From a virus: a DNA stretch of 24,074 bases. The translations under genes and the position numbers were made by a program. Below, piece after piece: positions 13,459 through 18,211 of this stretch. The DNA lies in IMG/VR virus record IMGVR_UViG_3300021478_000110, positions 1 through 24,074 of that record, one strand, 5' to 3'. How positions within the stretch are numbered: position 1 is the stretch's first letter; the number at the start of each line of letters is the position of its first letter. Below the pieces are notes generated by a model that did not search any database, was not told where the DNA came from, and saw only the letters and a list, made by a program, of their open reading frames with translations.

Positions 13459-13994
13459 AGCGGCATCGGACCAGAATAGCTGATCGGGTGCGACGCTGGT
13501 GCGCGCACGAACACCAAGCCAGTCGTTCTCACGCGATGCGTTGCCCAACTGTCGGCGACAAGCACGCTGCGACCGTCATAAGAACCGGGAACGACCGGGG
13601 CGACATGCCGCCCTGGCCTCACGGCTGCATTTGCTGCTGCAGGCTCAACGTGGGGGAACTTCCTCCAATCATCCGCCCACCAGAGATTGACGCCCCTCCA
13701 GAACTGATCGACGACGCCGAGCACCTTCCACCCCGCCCAGCATCCGCAGGGACCGCCCATCGAGGCGGCCCGCCAGAAGCAAGCCGGCTTGCCGCCGCTC
13801 CCGACGTGAACAGGGTCTCGGTGCCTAACGTAGTGGCGCTGATGGTGATACCGGAAATGCCGCATCGCCAGATAGCGGCCGAAGTGAACGTGTCGGTGAT
13901 AATGGTGTCGCAGGTGTCGGTAGCTCGCGTCTGCCTGGGAACTCAACATCGTGATGGCGGACGCAATAGTGCCAATGAGTAGTAAGACTCTCAT
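13455..13994 (-). CDS. Secreted His-rich phage protein (179 aa)
   Basis: ATG 13994 has GAGAGGG about 5 nt upstream and is preferred to earlier in-frame starts. Residues 1-23 form a signal peptide (MRVLLLIGTIASAITM, with A-D-A near 21-23). Residues 27-58 are extremely His/Arg/Tyr-rich (RHLRHHYHRHVHFGRYLAMR). The C-terminal domain has ACFWRAASMGGPCGCWAGWK, WADDWRKFP and RTTGLVFVRAPAS. That domain faintly recalls the AWCGW..R..LG.. / V.R...S..GA..F pattern of small exported envelope proteins in Rhizobiales that resemble CHAP-type amidases, but the amidase His/Cys pair is not evident here. Metal binding by the His-rich part is likely. It heads a two-gene operon with the ribbon-helix-helix gene. 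Confidence 0.7.
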   Translation of the reverse strand: MRVLLLIGTIASAITMLSSQADASYRHLRHHYHRHVHFGRYLAMRHFRYHHQRHYVRHRDPVHVGSGGKPACFWRAASMGGPCGCWAGWKVLGVVDQFWRGVNLWWADDWRKFPHVEPAAANAAVRPGRHVAPVVPGSYDGRSVLVADSWATHRVRTTGLVFVRAPASHPISYSGPMPL

Positions 13995-14036
13995 TTCACC
14001 CTCTCTGTTCCGGCCCTTCAACGGGGCCGCCCCAAA

Positions 14037-14064
14037 CCTATAGGGAAAAGTTTCCCTTGCGCAA
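14037..14064 (-). promoter_or_regulatory. Promoter with operator-like inverted repeat in the spacer
   Basis: On the minus strand TTGCGC (14064-14059) is followed after 16 bp by TATAGG (14042-14037). The spacer holds a perfect inverted repeat, AGGGAAA (14042-14048) and TTTCCCT (14051-14057), two bases apart. A repressor bound here would cover the promoter. It faces the His-rich/ribbon-helix-helix operon, and the divergent plus-strand gene starts 50 bp away. GGCCC/GGGCC in the 14012-14028 leader can form a hairpin. Confidence 0.45.
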
Positions 14065-14113
14065 CCCGCAATTTTCCGTGTAGTTTTCCACAGGCTTTGT
14101 GGAGGGGGATCGA

Positions 14114-14380
14114 GTGTTTGCCATCCCGGTTTTCCTGATCGCCATTGCTGCATTTTTGGCACCAATAGCTCCGGTCCTTAGCGCCGTGGGCGCGAGCGCC
14201 GGGCTCTACGGCGACTACCAGCGGACCCACTCGGTCAGCGTCAACCGCAAACAGTTCAACGCCATGCGGCGCGACATCGCTAGCCTCAAGCGCGAGGTGG
14301 CGCAGTTGCGCTTGCTTGTTCGCAAGCAGCATGCTGGCGGCACAAAGATCGCCCATCGGAGACACCGAGTCAGATCGTAA
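14114..14380 (+). CDS. Small membrane-anchored coiled-coil protein (88 aa)
   Basis: GTG 14114 is chosen because GGAGGGGG (14101-14108) lies 5 nt upstream; an earlier GTG at 14099 would overlap that site. A hydrophobic N-terminus (FAIPVFLIAIAAFLAPIAPV) acts as a membrane anchor or uncleaved signal. A basic coiled coil (FNAMRRDIASLKREVAQLRL) and a strongly basic tail (RRHRVRS) follow. A single N-terminal TM plus coiled coil resembles inner-membrane spanin subunits, but no partner lipoprotein is visible. It is divergent from the His-rich gene. Confidence 0.65.
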   Translation: MFAIPVFLIAIAAFLAPIAPVLSAVGASAGLYGDYQRTHSVSVNRKQFNAMRRDIASLKREVAQLRLLVRKQHAGGTKIAHRRHRVRS

Positions 14381-14404
14381 TCCCCGTAGTGTAGGAGTAG
14401 CGCA

Positions 14405-14803
14405 ATGAGTGAGTATCTTTCTCGTCGGAAGCGTGACGTACTGATTGATCACCTCGACGGGCGTCTGGTCGTCATCCGCAACAAGCACGCCGCCGTTCTC
14501 AAGGGGGTAGAAGCCACCGAGTGGGAAAGGAATCGGGTATCCACGAAGAGCCTTGTTGGCGATGGATACCTGGAAGAAGTTGGCGACATTCACACCCAAA
14601 TCACCCAGAAGGGGCGAGAAGCCCTGGCCGAGCTTCTGGCGGATCACGCCGAAGCGCTGATCCAAGCTGGCTGGGATGCAGAGGCCGTTCCGCGCACGCC
14701 TGCGATATGGCTCCATCTGATCGAGCGGAAGATCAAATCATCCTTCAGGCCAGGACCAGATACGGCGATGTCGACCTTGTCCTCGGCGGCCGGATCGACG
14801 TGA
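14405..14803 (+). CDS. Putative winged-helix-like protein (132 aa)
   Basis: ATG 14405 has AGGAG about 7 nt upstream. The sequence LSRRKRDVLIDHLDGRLVVI, then RNRVSTKSLVGDGYLEEVGD and ITQKGREALAELLADHAEAL reads as helices plus a beta-wing followed by the 'LT.KGR.AL..LL' helix seen in MarR-like phage proteins. It may be a DNA-binding regulator. The last 50 residues lie opposite a plausible minus-strand gene (14644-14871), and the final 20 (MSTLSSAAGST end) look non-conserved. The real function-bearing part is probably residues 1-90. It follows the small membrane gene by 24 nt. Confidence 0.6.
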   Translation: MSEYLSRRKRDVLIDHLDGRLVVIRNKHAAVLKGVEATEWERNRVSTKSLVGDGYLEEVGDIHTQITQKGREALAELLADHAEALIQAGWDAEAVPRTPAIWLHLIERKIKSSFRPGPDTAMSTLSSAAGST

Positions 14804-14871
14804 ATCACGACGGCGTCCCATGTGTCGCCCGCGATCGAACAGTAGACGCATCGCTCGTTAATCGCGCGCAA
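14644..14871 (-). CDS. Possible small protein overlapping the winged-helix gene antiparallel (75 aa)
   Basis: TTG 14869-14871 has AAGGCGG 6 nt upstream, placed right after the stop of the micro-membrane gene. The product begins MRAINERCVYCSIAGDTWDA with a CxxC, then alternating hydrophobic residues (VVIHVDPAAEDKVDIAVSGP) and LIFRSIRWSHIAGVRG, which reads like a small beta-alpha protein. About 160 nt overlap the plus-strand gene 14405-14803 on the opposite strand. One of the two tails may be non-functional. No family recognised. Confidence 0.4.
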   Translation of the reverse strand: MRAINERCVYCSIAGDTWDAVVIHVDPAAEDKVDIAVSGPGLKDDLIFRSIRWSHIAGVRGTASASQPAWISASA

Positions 14872-14883
14872 ATCAAGCCGCCT

Positions 14884-14955
14884 TTATCCTTGTATGGCTG
14901 CCACGGCTAAGATGCCTATGGCACCGACAAAAACAGCAATGGCAATACGGCGCAT
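14884..14955 (-). CDS. Micro membrane protein, 23 aa
   Basis: ATG 14953-14955 opens a 23-codon frame ending at TAA 14884-14886. After MRR the product is one hydrophobic helix (IAIAVFVGAIGILAVAAI), ending in QG. A CCGGAAG sequence lies close upstream. Length, positive-inside start and spacing between two minus-strand frames (14988-15197 and 14644-14871) support a real small transmembrane protein, similar in kind to the products of 17035-17187 and 17195-17314. Function unknown. Confidence 0.45.
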   Translation of the reverse strand: MRRIAIAVFVGAIGILAVAAIQG

Positions 14956-14987
14956 GACTTCCGGCCCTCGGTTAATCACAAGCTGGG

Positions 14988-15197
14988 TCAACGGGGCTTA
15001 CTCAATTCGCGAGCGCGGAGCCACAGCTTACCTTCTGGTAGCGCCGTTCCAATTCCGCGATCTAGATTTGTGTAGTCATACAGGGCAACGATCTGGGCCA
15101 AAACCTGATAAGCTTCGCGAAGCTTCTTGGCTTCTACACCGTCCAAGACCGGCCTGTCGTCGCGAAGTTTTAGTACGGGGCCGGGGCTACTTTCCAA
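14988..15197 (-). CDS. Small helical hypothetical protein, TTG start (69 aa)
   Basis: An in-frame TAG lies 36 nt upstream of TTG 15195-15197, and no ATG or GTG lies between, so TTG is the likely start although the ribosome site is weak. The product LRDDRPVLDGVEAKKLREAY, QVLAQIVALYDYTNLDRGIG and KLWLRARELSKPR forms convincing amphipathic helices. No family recognised. Its leader would include the three hairpins at 15234-15347. Confidence 0.5.
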   Translation of the reverse strand: MESSPGPVLKLRDDRPVLDGVEAKKLREAYQVLAQIVALYDYTNLDRGIGTALPEGKLWLRARELSKPR

Positions 15198-15233
15198 GTT
15201 TTCACGGCCGTGGCAGTGCGCCCCGGTCCCCTA

Positions 15234-15347
15234 CGGCTGTCGCGACAGCCGATTTCTTCACCGGCAACCCTGAAGGCGCGGCCTCACACCGTGCTTCAGG
15301 GCGCCAGTTGAGGTCGGACGCACAGAGGAAGCGCCTCTAATCGTCCG
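15234..15347. other. Three consecutive stable hairpins in a non-coding stretch
   Basis: CGGCTGTCG/CGACAGCCG is a perfect 18-bp palindrome (15234-15251). CCCTGAAG (15268-15275) pairs with CTTCAGGG (15294-15301), with an inner stem CGCGG/CCGTG (15277-15281/15289-15293) and a 7-nt loop. CGGACG (15315-15320) pairs with CGTCCG (15342-15347), with inner AGAGG/CCTCT (15324-15328/15334-15338). No convincing frame covers them. They could form a structured leader of the minus gene at 15197, a stand-alone RNA, or protein-binding sites. Strand is undetermined. Confidence 0.5.
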
Positions 15348-15674
15348 GCGCGAGATATTCCCTTTGACACAGCGATCCATTGGAGGCAAGAGAGGCACCG
15401 AGGCTACCGGCGCGGCACAGCCGCACTCAATCGCACTCACCGAACCGTCATGCTTCTCCGATGTGGGCGGATGTTCTATGCGAGGTAACAGCTCTCATGC
15501 TCGTGTCAAATGCTGCTAGGCCCATGAGAGTGATCCGTCGGTGACGGCGGATTGCCGGCATAGAGATCGGTGGCGCTAAGATCGGTGTAGGGGAAGTGGC
15601 TCCCTGGTGCGAGGTGATGGCCGCTGCCGGTTACAGATTGCGTCGCCCAAATGAAGAATTGGTGGCTGCCTTTC
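15348..15674. other. Apparently non-coding stretch with repeats
   Basis: No frame on either strand in this interval has both a ribosome site and protein-like composition. It contains an 8-bp inverted repeat CTCTCATG/CATGAGAG (15492-15499/15523-15530, 23 nt apart), a small hairpin CCGTC/GACGG (15535-15539/15543-15547), and a direct repeat AGATCGGTG at 15564-15572 and 15579-15587 (period 15 bp). TTGACA occurs on the plus strand at 15364-15369 without a fitting -10. It may be regulatory or an origin-like region; nothing proves either. Confidence 0.35.
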
Positions 15675-16538
15675 TTAATCGTCGGCGTATTTATTTGCTG
15701 GCTGTGTGCCGACATTGTGTTTCTTTCCGTGAATTAGCGCCGGGCGCGCCCAGCGTCTTTGAAACGCACGCCAGTTAGATCCCGGCGCATGCTTCTCTTG
15801 GCTCTTAGTGTCCGGCCGCCACAGCATAGCGAACGGCGTGAACCCGATCGACATCAAGTCGGTAAGCCGCTTTGTAGCGGCGTCGAACGTGTCCTTGGGA
15901 TAACCGATCAGACAGTACGATCGCAGACGATGGGATCGAGCGGTGAAGCCTGCTGCCAGGAGCTTGCTGGCGGCAACAGCCAGAGTCTCAAACTCGTCCT
16001 GGGGATCGTAGGCAAAGAACATATTCGGCCGGGGCGTCAGGCTCGCTAGCAGATCCACTTGGTAGTCCTGCAGCGATAGAGCTTCCAGGCCGCCGGTGAA
16101 CTCGACCCTGCGCTTTTGCCGCCGTAACATTTGGAAAACCGCCTCGACGTGCGGGCGCGGGCAGGCGAGCAAGTTATCGTCGAGGATGTTCCAGGCGTCA
16201 TGGATTGGCAGCAAGTTGACGGTCGGCCACATCTTGGGGACCTTGCAGAACCAGCATCGGCGCGGACAGCCCCGCGAGGTGATCGTGTAGCCGGGCTTGA
16301 TGTAGCGGCCGGGGATAAATTCGAGGCTCGTGTCATTAAAGGCCACGCCGCCGATCTTCACGGGTGCCACCGACTTCCATTGTTCGGCAAGTCCCTCGGC
16401 CCGCGCCTTGTCATAGGTGAACGTGACCGAGACGTGCACCTCGTCGGCTTCATCGAAAAATCCAGGTGGTCCGAAGCGGACAAGATCGTCGTCCGGTGTG
16501 GCCTTTGTCTTTCGCGGGAAGACGCGGATCAGTCTCAT
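15675..16538 (-). CDS. Radical SAM protein of the B12-domain-like type (287 aa)
   Basis: The core TITSRGCPRRCWFC gives C91-x3-C95-x2-C98, the 4Fe-4S motif that cleaves S-adenosylmethionine to a 5'-deoxyadenosyl radical. Upstream, residues 30-70 (ADEVHVSVTFTYDKARAEGL, then VAPVKIGGVAF) read like a reduced version of the Rossmann region before the radical core in cobalamin-type members, but no DxHxxG cobalamin motif is seen. Downstream, VEFTGGLEA (145-153), FFAYD and SYCLIGYPKDTFDAATKRLT (207-226) are the usual TIM-barrel strands. The start overlaps the preceding gene as ATGA. I recall near-identical layouts in uncharacterised phage radical-SAM proteins. The substrate is unknown; a nucleobase or peptide modification are options. 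It ends the SNF2 operon. Confidence 0.85.
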   Translation of the reverse strand: MRLIRVFPRKTKATPDDDLVRFGPPGFFDEADEVHVSVTFTYDKARAEGLAEQWKSVAPVKIGGVAFNDTSLEFIPGRYIKPGYTITSRGCPRRCWFCKVPKMWPTVNLLPIHDAWNILDDNLLACPRPHVEAVFQMLRRQKRRVEFTGGLEALSLQDYQVDLLASLTPRPNMFFAYDPQDEFETLAVAASKLLAAGFTARSHRLRSYCLIGYPKDTFDAATKRLTDLMSIGFTPFAMLWRPDTKSQEKHAPGSNWRAFQRRWARPALIHGKKHNVGTQPANKYADD

Positions 16539-16846
16539 TTTAGTTCTGGTTTAACTATTGTCTCGATCATTTGCCGGAGGCCCGGCGCTGGTGTTATCTC
16601 CATACAATCCAGGTTGACGTTTGTCTGCGCGGTATAAAAAGCCATGGCCTTCGCCGCCCTATGGATTGTTGATTCGGGGGTGGTGCCGCCGTGGTGCTTG
16701 CGCAAAATTTGAAGCGTGGTCCTCCCTTCACGCAAGCAATCATTGATGATCTTCAAGCAGACCTTCTCGTAGAATTTTTCGTCACCTGGGTCTATGTCGT
16801 CAAACTCGCGGGCGGCTTCCGAGAGGTCTTGTTGGGTGAACCTCAT
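16535..16846 (-). CDS. Hypothetical helical protein upstream of the radical SAM gene (103 aa)
   Basis: ATG 16846 is preferred because GGGAGGGAGG lies 3-4 nt upstream and it overlaps the preceding stop as ATGA. The product is helical and charged: TQQDLSEAAREFDDIDPGDE, then KIINDCLREGRTTLQILRKH and an ending APGLRQMIETIVKPELK. The middle (REGRTTLQILRKHHGGTTPE, then STIHRAAKAMAFY) suggests a helix-turn-helix-like fold. No family recognised. Translational coupling with the radical SAM gene hints at joint action. Confidence 0.7.
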   Translation of the reverse strand: MRFTQQDLSEAAREFDDIDPGDEKFYEKVCLKIINDCLREGRTTLQILRKHHGGTTPESTIHRAAKAMAFYTAQTNVNLDCMEITPAPGLRQMIETIVKPELK

Positions 16847-17031
16847 TTGTCCTCCCTCCCTTTGCGGCACATCTCGCGTATGAACATCGCCTCTTCGTTG
16901 TCACCATAGTCTGAGTCGCCACAGATCGCGCAGGTAAAGACTGGCACGGAGCAACCGCAGTCGTCGCCCTGGCCGCATCCGGCGTTGCAGCGGCCGACGT
17001 GGCGCATGTCGTGCTCGCGCTCGCATCCCAT
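16843..17031 (-). CDS. Cys-rich zinc-binding microprotein (62 aa)
   Basis: The product has nine cysteines in 62 residues: CEREHDMRHVGRCNAGCGQG, then DDCGCSVPVFTCAICGDSDY and MCRKG. CxxC with surrounding Cys/His can hold one or two zinc ions. AGGCGC lies about 7 nt before ATG 17031; an internal ATG at 17007 is possible. Stop overlaps the next start as ATGA. 'TCAICGDSDYGDNE' is a pattern I recall from short phage proteins of unknown function. Confidence 0.65.
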   Translation of the reverse strand: MGCEREHDMRHVGRCNAGCGQGDDCGCSVPVFTCAICGDSDYGDNEEAMFIREMCRKGREDK

Positions 17032-17034
17032 GAT

Positions 17035-17187
17035 CTAGCGCCTATCGCAACGGGTGGCAGGAATCGTGGAGCAACGCAGCCCGCGTGGGTAGTCGGTGCC
17101 ATATACGACAAAAGCGGTGCTGATGGTCCCGGTTAGTGCCGCGATGATGATGACAGCAATAGCAAGGCGTGTCTTGGCGTATTTCAT
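17035..17187 (-). CDS. Small single-TM protein (50 aa)
   Basis: ATG 17187 begins MKYAKTRLAIAVIIIAALTG, a basic start and one hydrophobic helix to about residue 28, followed by a short polar tail with two cysteines (GLRCSTIPATRC). The ribosome site is weak (GAAGCG). The stop lies 3 nt before the next start, so it is part of the same operon. It could be a membrane anchor or an uncleaved signal. Function unknown. Confidence 0.5.
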   Translation of the reverse strand: MKYAKTRLAIAVIIIAALTGTISTAFVVYGTDYPRGLRCSTIPATRCDRR

Positions 17188-17194
17188 TGGCGCT

Positions 17195-17314
17195 TCAATA
17201 TCGCCACGGCGTGCTAACCCACTTGCAGATCCGCCCGACCGCAAAGCCGAAGAGCAAGCTTAACAGGCACCCAAGAGCGAACGCCAACGCAAATTCAAGT
17301 GGTGTCATGTGCAT
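17195..17314 (-). CDS. Small single-TM protein (39 aa)
   Basis: GGAG lies 6 nt before ATG 17314, which fixes the preferred start (MHMTPLEF); ATG 17308 two codons later overlaps the stop of the frame 17305-17493 as ATGA and is equally possible, and ATG 17326 is a third choice. The product is one helix with Gly/Leu faces (FALAFALGCLLSLLFGFAVG) and a short basic end (RICKWVSTPWRY). Function unknown. Confidence 0.5.
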   Translation of the reverse strand: MHMTPLEFALAFALGCLLSLLFGFAVGRICKWVSTPWRY

Positions 17315-17493
17315 CTGTGTCTCCATTTTGATTTCAAAAGCGCCTGCGGGTTGGGGCACCATGCCCCCTTCCTCACGCAACCTTTGCAGATTTCGTCGGG
17401 CGAGGACGCGAAACCACCTCCCTCGTTGCCAACATCCCGTAGGCGCTTAAGTCGAAGGGGCGCCGTGTTGGGCGATATGCCCGTTCGACTCAA
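17305..17493 (-). CDS. Possible small Cys-containing protein (62 aa)
   Basis: The frame begins at TTG 17493, with AGGGAG about 11 nt upstream (a long spacing), and ends at TGA overlapping an ATG of the membrane microprotein (ATGA). The C-terminal half has CKGCVRKGAWCPNP and a basic end with a last Cys (KWRHRCT), so a zinc site is possible. The first half is less protein-like. It fills the gap between 17538 and 17314 in the operon. Confidence 0.35.
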   Translation of the reverse strand: MSRTGISPNTAPLRLKRLRDVGNEGGGFASSPDEICKGCVRKGAWCPNPQALLKSKWRHRCT

Positions 17494-17537
17494 TCGCGCC
17501 CGAACTCCCTGCTAGGGGTTTCACGGCGCCCCAAATG

Positions 17538-17768
17538 TTAAACTTCCTCATGCCGACGATCACCAAGCGGATCGATGCTTCGAAGCCGCGCCGCCCACGC
17601 ACACTCTGGACACTGCGCACGTCTGGGCACACCTGCACTCGCCTTGCGGACCACCTTGTGTCCGCACTCAAGCTTGAGCCTGATCGATTTAGGCTGGTAG
17701 CCGGTGTAGCGGCAGGCGCCGACGTACTCGTGGTCGATGACCCAGCGGGATGGCATATTCGGATTCAT
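17538..17768 (-). CDS. Zinc-ribbon protein (76 aa)
   Basis: ATG 17768 overlaps the stop of the upstream gene as ATGA, with GGGAG 8 nt before. C35-G-H37 and C53-P-E-C56 form a CxH...CxxC zinc site (LKLECGHKVVRKASAGVPRR). The N-terminus has a Tyr/Pro-rich beta region (RWVIDHEYVGACRYTGYQPK). A small one-ribbon protein like this may bind nucleic acid or a polymerase; no specific family recognised. Confidence 0.65.
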   Translation of the reverse strand: MNPNMPSRWVIDHEYVGACRYTGYQPKSIRLKLECGHKVVRKASAGVPRRAQCPECAWAARLRSIDPLGDRRHEEV

Positions 17769-18211
17769 AGCGAGGGCTCCCGATCCTTCGGGCGCTGAAC
17801 GCGAGCGGCCTTCTTCGCAAGCCACTCGCGCTGCCGCTCGATGATTTCAACGAGGCTCAAAAACTCCTGCCGGTGCGCACCGATCAGTTTCTCGATAGCG
17901 ACAAGCTCGCTCCTAAGACGGTCGCCACGATCATTGTGTCGCCGAAAATAATATGTTCCGCGCTCCCACTCGATCTCGCGCGCGAGAGCAAGGCGGGGAT
18001 CGTCGTTCCAGTCACGCCACCGCGTCGCGGCATCGGAGCACGTCATGCAGGTCAGCATGGCTGTCCTTTGTCGGCCAAGGTCCTTCAGGCGCCGGTCGTA
18101 CGTTTCCCGTGTAATCACGCGGTTCGCCTCTGTGAGACCGCATTCGGTGATGTCGGCCGAGTCCCGCCATGGCAGCCTCGGCCGCAGGATGTGGTCGACC
18201 GGGTCCTTCAT
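17765..18211 (-). CDS. Conserved phage protein with C..CxxC motif (148 aa)
   Basis: ATG 18211 overlaps the SNF2 stop as ATGA and has GGAGG within that gene's end. The pattern LPWRDSADITECGLTEANRV, then RLKDLGRQRTAMLTCMTCSD (C24, C55, C58) recurs in phage proteins of Rhizobiales as I recall, next to helicase or replication genes. A long charged coiled-coil helix (RGDRLRSELVAIEKLIGAHR, then QEFLSLVEIIERQREWLAKK) fills the C-terminal half. The location suggests a partner of the SNF2 ATPase. Function unknown. Confidence 0.7.
   Translation of the reverse strand: MKDPVDHILRPRLPWRDSADITECGLTEANRVITRETYDRRLKDLGRQRTAMLTCMTCSDAATRWRDWNDDPRLALAREIEWERGTYYFRRHNDRGDRLRSELVAIEKLIGAHRQEFLSLVEIIERQREWLAKKAARVQRPKDREPSL

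Noticed and set aside
15195-15305. Resemblance to a cobalamin riboswitch on the minus strand (CCGGTGAAGAAATC and GCGCACTG)
   Set aside because: The AGGGAA element, the conserved CCCGCCACUGU order and the later CACU and GAGCCAGGAGACC parts are missing, so it does not fit the family.
14894-15340. Plus-strand 148-codon frame
   Set aside because: Arg/Pro/Ser-rich without structure, lies opposite better minus-strand frames and across hairpins, and has no ribosome site.
15564-15587. Direct repeat AGATCGGTG twice, read as origin iterons or CRISPR
   Set aside because: Only two copies with a 15-bp period; too few for iterons and no spacer structure for CRISPR.
15651-15737. A plus-strand 28-codon frame coding a hydrophobic helix (MKNWWLPFLIVGVFICWLCA...)
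   Set aside because: It looks like a membrane peptide but has no ribosome site and overlaps the end of the radical SAM gene antiparallel.
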